Assembly (NCBI GenBank): GCA_030427085.1
Contig: JAUHXH010000001.1
Location: 1,054,001-1,118,000 of the forward strand
Length of the DNA stretch: 64,000 bases
Origin: Gammaproteobacteria bacterium
GTDB lineage: Bacteria > Pseudomonadota > Gammaproteobacteria > Pseudomonadales > Halieaceae
Direction: 5' to 3'
Positions within the stretch are counted from its first letter, which is position 1. Every line of letters begins with the position of its first letter. The notes beneath the pieces were generated by a model. The model had not been told where the DNA came from. It ran no database searches and saw only the letters and a program-made list of their open reading frames with translations. Shown piece after piece: positions 16,836 through 27,878 of this stretch. The position numbers and the translations under genes were made by a program.

Positions 16836-17613
16836 GAAAACGCTCCAGTGATATTTTTCCGCCAGAGGTCTCGCTGGATTGCTCTTCTTCCAATTCGCTG
16901 AGAGAGATACCGCGAGACCGGTGGCACACTTTGCCGCGACTCAGTGTTTCCTCGCAGCGGTAGTCCTCCTCGGCAGGCTCATAGCGGCGATAAACCCTGT
17001 CGAGGGTAAATGGCCTGGAGACGCGGTCGGAGTACACCGTGGTGGCGATGTTGAGCTTGTCTTTGCGCTGCGCCAGGGTAAAGCGGTGGATCACGGTGAG
17101 CCCGTCCGGCAAGACGATCTTGATCACCAACTGGTGGTCATCCCAGCCGCAGATTTCCTTGCCGAAGGGGTCGCTGTGCACTTGCGGGGCATCGCCATTG
17201 AAGTCGCAGACCAGGGCAAATGAGCCCTCGCGGTCTACCTCCACGCGGCTGGCATCCTGGATGATTTCCAGCAGCTCCACGTCAGTGATCAGGTCGGCCA
17301 TGCGTGCCAAACCCACCAGTGACGCCACATTGCCACTGCCGTAGTTCATTCGAGGGGAGGATACGCCGCGATCCATGCTCTGGGCGCGGCGTTCGGCCTC
17401 GCGTTGCAGGCGCTGATAGTGCGACTTGAACTCCTCATTCACATCGTCACTCAGGCGATAGTCGCGCTCCCAGTGGCCGCTGAAGTCCACGACGGCAGCG
17501 GCAGGCGCGCTGAATGCAAGGCACAGCGCCAGCAACAAGCCGCCCCCGAGGGCACTCAATGTCTGAAGACAGGGGTGAATCAATGGAAAACCAGCCGCAA
17601 CACGATGGCGCAT
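16819..17613 (-). CDS. Uncharacterised exported protein, translationally coupled to the lipoprotein
   Basis: I take the ATG at 17613 because it opens directly into a signal peptide (LSALGGGLLLALCLAFSAP, cleavage near AAA-VV); the frame continues upstream to 17715 without signal character. The mature part (about 222 aa) starts VVDFSGHWERDYRLSDDVNEE, has a hydrophilic helical stretch (HYQRLQREAERRAQSMDRG) and a beta-rich middle (FALVCDFNG, KEICGWDDHQLVIKIVLPDG). Several cysteines occur, including CEETLSRGKVC near the end. No family is recognised. It precedes the lipoprotein gene with a 17-base overlap. Confidence 0.72.
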   Translation of the reverse strand: MRHRVAAGFPLIHPCLQTLSALGGGLLLALCLAFSAPAAAVVDFSGHWERDYRLSDDVNEEFKSHYQRLQREAERRAQSMDRGVSSPRMNYGSGNVASLVGLARMADLITDVELLEIIQDASRVEVDREGSFALVCDFNGDAPQVHSDPFGKEICGWDDHQLVIKIVLPDGLTVIHRFTLAQRKDKLNIATTVYSDRVSRPFTLDRVYRRYEPAEEDYRCEETLSRGKVCHRSRGISLSELEEEQSSETSGGKISLERFLEPSE

Positions 17614-17816
17614 AGCGTACCACGGATAAGCGCAGCGAGCCCCACTGCCGATCGGGCCCGGCGGCAGCCTGAGCAGCGCCTGCCCGAAGCGCTTTACCTG
17701 AAAAATCAATGACATTGCCCCTCTTTTTAGCCCCTTGCCTTAGCCTCACAGCGGAGTACACTCGAAAACATAACAAGGCCATAACCCTGCAACAGGTATT
17801 TCGACACCCTTTGACC

Positions 17817-19025
17817 ATGAATGCTCGCGGTATTTCCCTGCTGTTTCTGGCACTGGCGCTCCCTGCGCCCGGGTGGGGGGAGAGTGAGGACGACGTTTCT
17901 GCTGCTGCGGAGCAACCGTCGGAGACCCGACCCAAGGGCCCATCGCCCCGCCTGACGACTGAAGAGTTCGAACGGGAAATCGGCCATGTCCAGGACGCCG
18001 AGGGCAACTGGGTCGATGCCAGTCACCAGTACATCGGCAATCGGGCCGACGATTTGGCGATTTATCTCGACCGTTTTTTTGGCAGCCCGCTGGACGATCT
18101 GGAATCGGCGGACAGCACGGTGCGCTTCATTGCCCGGCTCGACTGGGACCAAGAGGATGGCCTCGATCAGAAATTCCGCCTGCGCGGCAAGGTGGACCTG
18201 CCCCGCATCAGCGATCGTCTGTCACTGGTGTTCAACGGTGAAGAGGGCTCAGGGCGTGCCGCCCTCGATGAGTTTGAAGCTGAAAACACCGCCGGCCTGC
18301 AACTCAATGCAGCCGACGGTCGCCACTCCCGTTTCGATTTCACCCTCGGGCTCAGTTCGGGTCCCAACCTCAAACCCGGGGTGCGCTACCGCTTCAAGGA
18401 CACACTCCATGAAGACGGTCGTTTCCGTTACACCTGGCGTGCGGATTACAGCGACAGCAAACGTTTTCGCCACATCAACCATGTGGAACTCGATCACCTC
18501 ACGGGCGAAACCTCGCTGTTGCGCTGGAGTACACGGCTGGAACGGGGCCAGGTGAGTGAGGGCACGGAATGGACCTCCGGCCTGTCCTGGGTGCTCGGCT
18601 ATAGCCTCGATTCAGCATTTGCCGCCAGCGTATTCATGGCCGGCAAAACAAACCCCGACGTGCCCGACGCCATTCTGGAGGGGCGCCCCTACGAGGGGAT
18701 GACCTACCCCCTGCCCCTCAGTCCCGATGACGAGGGCGGCTCACTGGTTACCAACTACGGTTTTAAGCTGCGCTTCCGCAATCGTTTGTACAAGGACTGG
18801 CTCTACATCGAGTTTGAACCCGGTTACACCTGGCGCCAACGCAATCACTTTCAAGATCGGGATGGCGTAGCCTTCGCCCGTATCAACCTGGAGGTTACTT
18901 TCAATCGCGGGCGCGAAGACTACGCGGGTCGAAAAGGCGATAAATCTCCAGCGCCGTCGAGCAACGAAAGCACACCCGCCGACACCGCAACAGCGCTGGA
19001 CCGAGCCTCTGCTGAGGACCAATAA
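17817..19025 (+). CDS. Predicted outer-membrane beta-barrel protein
   Basis: The ATG at 17817 gives a signal peptide (ISLLFLALALPAPGWG); an upstream in-frame ATG at 17709 overlaps the divergent gene's promoter region. The 402-residue protein shows alternating amphipathic strands (FDFTLGLSSG, GVRYRFKDTL, FRYTWRADYSDSKRF, YGFKLRFRNRLYKDWLYIEFEPGYTWRQ split across the second half) typical of a barrel. A low-complexity Ser/Pro/Thr/Ala tail follows the last strand, unusual for a barrel protein, where an aromatic C-terminus is the rule. No family name can be given. It is divergent from the exported-protein/lipoprotein pair and may belong to the same envelope module. Confidence 0.72.
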   Translation: MNARGISLLFLALALPAPGWGESEDDVSAAAEQPSETRPKGPSPRLTTEEFEREIGHVQDAEGNWVDASHQYIGNRADDLAIYLDRFFGSPLDDLESADSTVRFIARLDWDQEDGLDQKFRLRGKVDLPRISDRLSLVFNGEEGSGRAALDEFEAENTAGLQLNAADGRHSRFDFTLGLSSGPNLKPGVRYRFKDTLHEDGRFRYTWRADYSDSKRFRHINHVELDHLTGETSLLRWSTRLERGQVSEGTEWTSGLSWVLGYSLDSAFAASVFMAGKTNPDVPDAILEGRPYEGMTYPLPLSPDDEGGSLVTNYGFKLRFRNRLYKDWLYIEFEPGYTWRQRNHFQDRDGVAFARINLEVTFNRGREDYAGRKGDKSPAPSSNESTPADTATALDRASAEDQ

Positions 19026-19135
19026 GTCGCCCCCCTTTATAACGATTCAGGAATAGTCAGCATAAGATCTTGTCGCTTGGCTTTTGCCCCACGCTTCGCC
19101 AAAATTAGCGCCTTATTTAACTTCGGAGTTCCCCC

Positions 19136-21736
<2,601 letters not shown>

Positions 21737-21761
21737 CCACAGACATTCGCCCCTTCCCGCT

Positions 21762-21777
21762 CGCCCCAACCGGGGCG
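21762..21777. terminator. Weak hairpin between convergent ppdK and DUF819 genes
   Basis: CGCCCC (21762-21767) and GGGGCG (21772-21777) can pair around AACC. There is no T-tract on the ppdK side (GGCGCAGTTT follows), so termination here is only possible, not shown. Confidence 0.3.
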
Positions 21778-21786
21778 GGCGCAGTT

Positions 21787-22950
21787 TCAGCCAAACACTG
21801 ACGCGCCAAAGCGAAATATCATCGTTCCGATGAAGGTCCCGAGAGCGTAACCCAACACACCCACCAACACACCTGGCGTCACCAGGTTGTGCCAGCCCTT
21901 GGTGGCTGCCAGCGCGGGCGCCGTGGTGGCGCCAAGAACCGCGGCGTTAGAGGCGGTGATCAACTCCGGCAAGCTCAGGCCACACAAACGCCCCAGCGAC
22001 AGCGTCAGTACCAGATGGATGCTGAGCAGAATCAGCACCAGCACAATCAGCATCGGCGCAACCGACAGCATGGCAGGGACGTTGGCGCCCGCGGCAATGG
22101 CGGCGAAAAATACGAAAGAGAGCCCCACCCCCAGCTCAAAGCTGCCAGCGAGCCGCGCTGCCAGCCCCGGTGTTGCAGTCGCGAACACCAGCGCCAGCGC
22201 AGTGATGATGACATAGCGCCAGGCCGGGCTAGCGAAGGCCTGCACCAGCGCATCGCCCACCACCACGATCAGCATGGCCGCCGCCAGTGACAAAGTCAGC
22301 GACATCGCCGTGATCGGCTCGGGCGATTGCTCGGCGATGCCCTCATCATCACTGTGATCGACAAAGCGGCTGGCCAGCCAGCGCCAACCGGGCAGCAGAG
22401 CCAGCAAACCCAGGTAGAGCGCACTGAACAGATTGTCGGCGGCAGTGGCGGCAGAGAAGAACGAGGCATCGGCTTTGAGCCCGGTGATTTCGCCCAGTGC
22501 AGCGTAGTTTACTGATCCGCCGATATAGGTAGAGGCAAACAGCCCGGCCACTGCCGCCTCCCGCTGCTCATCAGCCAGTGGCGCAGCAGCTCCCAAACTC
22601 GACAAATCCAGCATCAGTGCCGCCACTGTCACCCCGGCAACAGTGCCAACTGTCGCCAGCAGGAAGGCACCAGTGGTTCGCGTGGCTTCGAAGAAGATCT
22701 TGCGCAGGTCGGCCTTGAACAGGAACAGGGGAATCAGCACCGGCACAAAGTAGGTAAAGACAAAGTCGTAGGCGGGGGAACTATGGGGAATCAGCTTCAG
22801 ATTGGCGGCCAGAATGGCACCCAGAATGGCGATCACGGCGCCGGTTAACTGGCCGCCTACGCGCGTTTTTTCCAGGATGAAGGCGAGGCCGGCGATAGCG
22901 AACAGGGCGGCCATGACGGCCATGGCGTTATCCGGAGCGATCAGGCTCAT
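21787..22950 (-). CDS. DUF819 family integral membrane protein (copy 1)
   Basis: A 387-residue polytopic membrane protein with about ten or more hydrophobic segments. Family hallmarks are FASTYIGGSVNYAA (about 139-152) and SNAAVLGATTAPALAA plus PGVLVGVLGYALGTFIG near the C-terminus. The two halves resemble inverted repeats as in other small-molecule transporters. A cytoplasmic loop of about 25 residues (DHSDDEGIAEQSPEP) divides them. The substrate is unknown. AGGA precedes the ATG. It is divergent from the aminotransferase gene; a second DUF819 member lies at 37295. Confidence 0.88.
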   Translation of the reverse strand: MSLIAPDNAMAVMAALFAIAGLAFILEKTRVGGQLTGAVIAILGAILAANLKLIPHSSPAYDFVFTYFVPVLIPLFLFKADLRKIFFEATRTTGAFLLATVGTVAGVTVAALMLDLSSLGAAAPLADEQREAAVAGLFASTYIGGSVNYAALGEITGLKADASFFSAATAADNLFSALYLGLLALLPGWRWLASRFVDHSDDEGIAEQSPEPITAMSLTLSLAAAMLIVVVGDALVQAFASPAWRYVIITALALVFATATPGLAARLAGSFELGVGLSFVFFAAIAAGANVPAMLSVAPMLIVLVLILLSIHLVLTLSLGRLCGLSLPELITASNAAVLGATTAPALAATKGWHNLVTPGVLVGVLGYALGTFIGTMIFRFGASVFG

Positions 22951-23063
22951 GCTGTGTCCTATTATTCTGGCAAATGGGGACTATAAAGCCCGCAGCATTC
23001 AGCGGCCAGCCAAAAACTGGTAAGGTGCCGCGATTCCTCAATACCCCCTCTGGAGAGTGCACC

Positions 23064-24233
23064 ATGACCAGCAGCTTCTACCCCCCTCAGCGTACCCTGA
23101 TGGGCCCCGGCCCCTCTGACGTTTCGCCGCGGGTGCTTGGCGCCCTCTCCCGCCCGACCATCGGCCATCTGGACCCGCAATTCATCCAACTGATGGATGA
23201 GATCAAGGGAATGCTGCAATACGCTTTCCAGACCGAGAACGAACTCACCCTGCCCGTTTCTGCCCCTGGCTCCGCCGGCATGGAAGCCTGTTTCGTCAAT
23301 CTGGTGTCGCCCGGCGACAAGGCCATCATCTGCGCCAACGGCGTGTTTGGCGGCCGCATGAAGGAAAACGTGGAACGCTGCGGCGGAACCGCAGTGATGG
23401 TAGACGACGCCTGGGGCACTGCCGTGAGCGTTGATAAAGTCGCCGCCGCTTTTGCCGAACATCCCGATGCCAAATTACTGGCCTTCGTTCACGCGGAAAC
23501 GTCCACCGGTGCGGTGTCTGATGCCGCAGCACTGTGCGCACTGGCACAGCAGCACAACGCCCTGACGATCGTCGATTGCGTCACCTCCCTGGGCGGTATC
23601 CCGGTGGAAGTGGACGCCTGGGGCGCCGATGCGGTGTACTCCGGTACGCAAAAATGCCTGTCCTGCGTGCCGGGCCTGTCGCCAGTCACCTTCAGCCCGC
23701 GCGCGGTGGAAGCGATTCGCAACCGCAGCCACAAAGTACAGAGCTGGTTCCTCGATATGCAACTGGTGATGGGTTACTGGGGCGGCGACAGCAAGCGCGC
23801 CTACCACCACACCGCACCCGTGAACGCGCTGTATGCCTTGCATGAGTCACTGGTGATGCTGCGTGAGGAAGGACTGGAAGCAGCTTTCGCCCGTCACCGC
23901 GAGCACCACAACGCACTGGTGGCCGGCCTGGAAGCCATGGGCCTGTCGATGGCGGTGCCTGCCGACCAGCGCCTGCCGCAGTTGAATGCCGTGAACATCC
24001 CCGAGGGTGTAGACGACACCGCGGTGCGCGCCGCGCTGCTGAACGACTACGATCTGGAAATCGGCGCCGGCCTGGGTGCACTGGCGGGCAAGACCTGGCG
24101 TATCGGCCTGATGGGGCACGCCTGCAATCGCCGCAATGTGCTGCGCTGCCTGGATGCGCTCGAGTCGGTACTGACGGCTCAGGGCGCCGCTATTACTGCC
24201 GGCGTAGCGGCCGAAGCAGCGGCGGCTGCCTGA
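23064..24233 (+). CDS. Class V aminotransferase, alanine-glyoxylate/serine-glyoxylate type
   Basis: The ATG at 23064 follows TGGAGAGTG and removes a 30-codon non-conserved extension. The 389-residue enzyme has MGPGPSDVSPRVLGAL near the start, the cofactor-binding VSAPGSAGMEACFVNL, an Asp in IVDCVTSLGGIPVEVD, and the PLP lysine Lys197 in SGTQKCLSC. Family members transfer the amino group of alanine or serine to glyoxylate. The C-terminus has an Ala-rich tail. Without other glyoxylate genes nearby, the donor (Ala or Ser) cannot be decided. Confidence 0.9.
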   Translation: MTSSFYPPQRTLMGPGPSDVSPRVLGALSRPTIGHLDPQFIQLMDEIKGMLQYAFQTENELTLPVSAPGSAGMEACFVNLVSPGDKAIICANGVFGGRMKENVERCGGTAVMVDDAWGTAVSVDKVAAAFAEHPDAKLLAFVHAETSTGAVSDAAALCALAQQHNALTIVDCVTSLGGIPVEVDAWGADAVYSGTQKCLSCVPGLSPVTFSPRAVEAIRNRSHKVQSWFLDMQLVMGYWGGDSKRAYHHTAPVNALYALHESLVMLREEGLEAAFARHREHHNALVAGLEAMGLSMAVPADQRLPQLNAVNIPEGVDDTAVRAALLNDYDLEIGAGLGALAGKTWRIGLMGHACNRRNVLRCLDALESVLTAQGAAITAGVAAEAAAAA

Positions 24234-24250
24234 AGCTGTCCTGACGCGAC

Positions 24251-26116
24251 CTACAACTCTGGCCGGTACCAGATCGGCGAGGTGTAGGCGCGCTCCTGAA
24301 TGGTGTCCGGGTGCCCTTCGGCGTGCTCCCGGCCCAGCGCTAACGCATCCAGGAAGGAATGCCGAGCAGTGGGAATCTGCAGCACGCGCACATAGTAAAA
24401 CGCGCGCTCGGCGGGATTGAAATCGGGGTCCTGCCAAAAGGCCGCCAGTTGTGCCTCACCGATGGTGTTCTCGACCTGCCCGGTTTCCAGATTCACCGTG
24501 TTGCCCACCGCGGGTAAATTACCGCGGGCATCCAATTGCCTCTCCCCTGACCAGGCCAGGTTGTAAACCTGCTCGCGCTGCACGCCCTCGGGCGTTACCC
24601 ACCCCTTGACCATCTGAATCCGGTCGAGGTTGGCGGTATCCGGATCCCGGGACGCCAGCACCAGAAACCCCGGCGATGATTCCGCGTGGCCCAGCTCCCC
24701 GCCCATAGCGACACCTGCAGCGCCAGCCGCTTCGTAGAGGTCGGCAGATTCCAGCATGGCCGGGTTCAGTCCGTGGCCGCCAAAAAACTGCACGCCGATG
24801 CGCGGGCCGCTGGTGCCATACACGCGACGCTCTTTTAACGCTTCCAGAATGCCGGCCCGGGTATTCTCCCGCGCCCACACTGCCGCCATGCCCGAGGCGG
24901 ACATGGACCAACCGTTGGTGGAGGGGCCATCGTCACCCCAGGTGATTTGTTTGTTGTCGGGAATGGAGTCCGTGGGCATTTTGCCGTGGAAGTTGCGCTC
25001 TTCCGCTGACGACAGGGACGTATGGGCGTCGGTGGAGCCGATGACCCCGAGGCGGTAGGGGTTTACGCCAATCTCCTGCTCAATGGCCAGACCCAACTTC
25101 AGCCCCTGGCGCACAAAATCACCGGGCTGGGGCTGATATTCCGTCCAGCGCCGTTGAATGTAGAAGGGGTAATTCTCGAAATCGGCAAACTCGTCGGCGG
25201 GGGAAAATTTGGAATGCGTTTCCGAATCCCCCTTGATCTGGGTAATTTCGGCCACCGGTTCCCAGCGTGCGCGTTGGCGCGCGTAGTCCGCATCAATGCG
25301 CTCGCCCCGCAGACTCTGGCCAGCAAACATGTAACCCTTGGAGATATTGGAGTTGTGCGGAATGGCCACAAACCCGGCACCGGTCGCAGCGCTGGTTTCG
25401 TCCAGCCACTGCCACAGGTCTTCCGGATAGGGGCTCTGGTCCAGACCAATGGGGTCGTACTGCTGGGCGGTAGCTGCATCGCTGTCGGTGATCACCACTC
25501 TGTGCAGGTTCGCCCCTCCGGGAATGGCGCTCCACTCCCAGCCAATCAGCGCGGTAAATTTACCGGGATCATTGAACTGGTCAGCGGTATCGGTGAGCAG
25601 GCGCCAGGTGTCGATCTCCACCTGCAGCGGCATCGGCAGCATCTGTACGTCGGACTCCTGGACACTGCTGGCCTCGGCATCCTCTTCCGGGGTCAGGCCC
25701 GGATCAGGGAGAACGGACACAAACAATTTGCGCCCCTCCCCTTTGTCGATCTCCCGACCGAGATACCATGCGGCAAACCGAGCTCGCAGCCCTTCGAACA
25801 ACCCCATGCCATCGGTACTGATACCATCCCGATGCACGGCCCGAATCTGGCCGAGGAATTCCGCATGGTCAGATACCACCAGGAAATCCAGCGGCCGACC
25901 GATCTGCACCCGGGCCCCGTGATAAGGGTGAACCACCGGCTCACCCCGCGCGTAGCGATAGGCCACATCGGGACCCGCGCTCAAATTGTTATTGGCGTAG
26001 GCATCCGAGGAGTAAGTGGTGTGGAGATGCGTGTCGCCCCATAATAACTGTGGCGTTTGCGCAGCACTCACCAACGGTAAGGTCAGGCCCAGAATCGTAA
26101 GAACAGGTTGGCGCAT
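24251..26116 (-). CDS. DUF3604 family exported PHP-like protein
   Basis: A 621-residue protein with a short signal peptide (ILGLTLPLVSAAQ) and a metal-dependent PHP-type amidohydrolase start: LLWGDTHLHTTYSSDAYAN (about 24-42), LDFLVVSDHAEFLGQ (about 76-90), then GWEWSAI and VIGSTDAHTSLSS (conserved His/Asp). DUF3604 proteins are common in marine heterotrophs and have no proven activity; a periplasmic phosphoesterase-like role is a guess from fold. AGGAT lies seven bases ahead of the ATG. It ends 17 bases past the stop of the convergent aminotransferase gene. Confidence 0.88.
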   Translation of the reverse strand: MRQPVLTILGLTLPLVSAAQTPQLLWGDTHLHTTYSSDAYANNNLSAGPDVAYRYARGEPVVHPYHGARVQIGRPLDFLVVSDHAEFLGQIRAVHRDGISTDGMGLFEGLRARFAAWYLGREIDKGEGRKLFVSVLPDPGLTPEEDAEASSVQESDVQMLPMPLQVEIDTWRLLTDTADQFNDPGKFTALIGWEWSAIPGGANLHRVVITDSDAATAQQYDPIGLDQSPYPEDLWQWLDETSAATGAGFVAIPHNSNISKGYMFAGQSLRGERIDADYARQRARWEPVAEITQIKGDSETHSKFSPADEFADFENYPFYIQRRWTEYQPQPGDFVRQGLKLGLAIEQEIGVNPYRLGVIGSTDAHTSLSSAEERNFHGKMPTDSIPDNKQITWGDDGPSTNGWSMSASGMAAVWARENTRAGILEALKERRVYGTSGPRIGVQFFGGHGLNPAMLESADLYEAAGAAGVAMGGELGHAESSPGFLVLASRDPDTANLDRIQMVKGWVTPEGVQREQVYNLAWSGERQLDARGNLPAVGNTVNLETGQVENTIGEAQLAAFWQDPDFNPAERAFYYVRVLQIPTARHSFLDALALGREHAEGHPDTIQERAYTSPIWYRPEL

Positions 26117-26181
26117 CGGACTATCCTGATTGTTATTGTTCGAAGCATTGTACGGTGCCCGCCACGCCCGTTAAACCACCC

Positions 26182-27180
26182 TCAGTTCACCAACATATCC
26201 CACAGGCGATTGGAGGCGCCACCGCCGGGGTCGCGGTGGGTGCGATAGTCACCGTGGTCAGTGGGCTCGGCTTCGCGCGACAACTGCAAACTCCACAGGG
26301 CATTGATCTCATTGGGCAGCAGCGAATAGCGAATATCGATCACACGATCCGGGTGAGCGGGATCAAGCGCCACATAGCCATTGCTGAACCAGGCGAAACG
26401 CTCGATATCCCGCGCCTGTTGGGTGTTGCCATCCAGCCAGGGGAAGTCGCGTGGCGTGTCCAGCACCGCCACGTTGTCCCCGGGATAATCCTGCGGGTTC
26501 CAACCCGTACGGACTGCGTCCACATAGAACCGGTCACCGTTGCGGTACACAATCTTCCACAGCAAAATATTGGCGAAGCTGGGTTTGGCTTCCAGTGTTG
26601 CCGGCGTATGCCCCCGCGATTTGGCAAGTGCCAGCCCCTGTTCTTCCGCCTGCTCGCGCTGATGCCAGCCGATGCCCAGATAAAGCAGCGCCCACAACAA
26701 ACCGATCGCGGCAAATGGCGGCCTGCGCCACCAGGCTGCTGCGGCCACTGCCAGGGCTAACGGCACGGTAAACAAAGGGTCGATGATGGAAATAACATTC
26801 CACGCCACACGTGCATTACTGAAGGGCCAGAACAACTGTGTGCCGTAAGTTGTGCAGGCATCCAGCAGCCCGTGCGTGGCATAACCCAGGGTGCAGAATA
26901 ACCAGGTATGAAAGAACTGCAGGCCACGCCGTTCGGCCAGCAGCGGGTGTAGTACCAGGGCGACGATCAGTCCGCCAAAAGGAATAAAGGCCAGTGCGTG
27001 CGTAAATTGGCGGTGGTACTCCAGAAACAGGAGTGGGTCGTTGGACGAGCGAATCAGTACATCAAGATCGGGCGCCATGCCCCCCAACAAACCGAGCAGC
27101 GCCGCCGTGCGCACTCGTTCCCGATTGGCAGGAATCTGTGCCGCAGCGGCGCCGAGGACGCCCTGTGTGAACGGATCCAC
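26182..27180 (-). CDS. YdjM-like membrane-bound metal-dependent hydrolase
   Basis: A 332-residue protein starting with GTG (27180): MDPFTQGVLGAAAAQ, GLLGGMAPDLDVLIR (about 31-45), HRQFTHALAFIPFGG, then HGLLDACTTYGTQLFWPFSN, together forming the conserved Asp/His set of the LexA-inducible YdjM family. Six to seven membrane segments are predicted in the first 200 residues; the C-terminal third is soluble. It follows the nitrobindin-like gene by 6 bases, so the two are probably co-transcribed. The substrate is unknown. Confidence 0.86.
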   Translation of the reverse strand: MDPFTQGVLGAAAAQIPANRERVRTAALLGLLGGMAPDLDVLIRSSNDPLLFLEYHRQFTHALAFIPFGGLIVALVLHPLLAERRGLQFFHTWLFCTLGYATHGLLDACTTYGTQLFWPFSNARVAWNVISIIDPLFTVPLALAVAAAAWWRRPPFAAIGLLWALLYLGIGWHQREQAEEQGLALAKSRGHTPATLEAKPSFANILLWKIVYRNGDRFYVDAVRTGWNPQDYPGDNVAVLDTPRDFPWLDGNTQQARDIERFAWFSNGYVALDPAHPDRVIDIRYSLLPNEINALWSLQLSREAEPTDHGDYRTHRDPGGGASNRLWDMLVN

Positions 27181-27186
27181 GAGGTT

Positions 27187-27771
27187 CTAGCTGGGTACGC
27201 GCTGCAGCGTGTTCAGATCGACGTGTTCGTAATCGGTCTTGCCGTAAATATCCAGGAAGGTAGTTTCCTTGTACCGCAGGGTGTCACCTTTCACGGTGAT
27301 GGTATGGGTGAAGGCTGTGGTGCGTGCTTTCTGATTCATAAAATCCGACTGCGCAATACCGAACTCCGCGTCGCCGGCTTTTGATTCAACCGTGAACACC
27401 AGTTCTTCATCGAGACTGTTCGGGCGACCCAGCTTACCGCCAGCAACGACGGCTACGGCGCGCGGAATGGTGAAGGTTTCCATAATGGTGTCGGTGGCGC
27501 TGTCCCAGAGCCAGAAGCCAACCTGATCGTGAAAATCCTTGCCGGTAGACTTTCGCGTTGCGACCTGGTGATAGCGCACTACCGCCAGCACCTGCTCCTC
27601 GCCATTGGTAACATCGCCCGCTGGTGTGAATTCGATGGTCTCGTAGTAAGGATTACGCTCTTCACCGTCTGGCTCCGGCGCACGATCAACGCCCTTGTCC
27701 CCCTTCCAAACCCCTAACAACGCCGCCAGGGGGCCGTAATCAATGCCATCGATTGTGGTGAGGTCGCTCAT
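27187..27771 (-). CDS. Nitrobindin-like heme-binding beta-barrel (FABP-type) protein
   Basis: I take the ATG at 27771 (a TTG at 27786 is in frame). The 194-residue protein carries the THAP4/nitrobindin-like pattern: LAALLGVWKGDKGVD near the start, YYETIEFTPAGDV, VLAVVRYHQVATR, FHDQVGFWLWD and ETFTIPRAVAVVAGG. Fold relatives bind heme or small hydrophobic ligands in a ten-strand barrel. The axial histidine of nitrobindin is expected near the C-terminus; YEHVDLNTLQRV supplies a candidate His. Function here is unknown. It begins an operon with the YdjM-like gene. Confidence 0.78.
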   Translation of the reverse strand: MSDLTTIDGIDYGPLAALLGVWKGDKGVDRAPEPDGEERNPYYETIEFTPAGDVTNGEEQVLAVVRYHQVATRKSTGKDFHDQVGFWLWDSATDTIMETFTIPRAVAVVAGGKLGRPNSLDEELVFTVESKAGDAEFGIAQSDFMNQKARTTAFTHTITVKGDTLRYKETTFLDIYGKTDYEHVDLNTLQRVPS

Positions 27772-27838
27772 ACTTTCGTCCGTCAAACTGCTACTGTTTG
27801 GCGCAACAGTATAGTGTTCGTCCTAAAGCGCACAAGGC

Positions 27839-27878
27839 CTTTAGCGTTGTTCCCAACTCTTTAGCGTTGTTCCCAACT
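27839..27878. repeat. 20-bp perfect tandem duplication at the tamB stop
   Basis: CTTTAGCGTTGTTCCCAACT occurs at 27839-27858 and again at 27859-27878 without a gap. On the minus strand each copy encodes SWEQR plus a stop, so the final codons and stop of tamB are repeated immediately after the real stop. This looks like a recent replication slippage event. Confidence 0.95.

Noticed and set aside
25022-26044. 340-codon plus-strand frame
   Set aside because: It is the antisense of the well-supported DUF3604 gene and shows no family motifs; long antisense frames are expected in GC-rich DNA.
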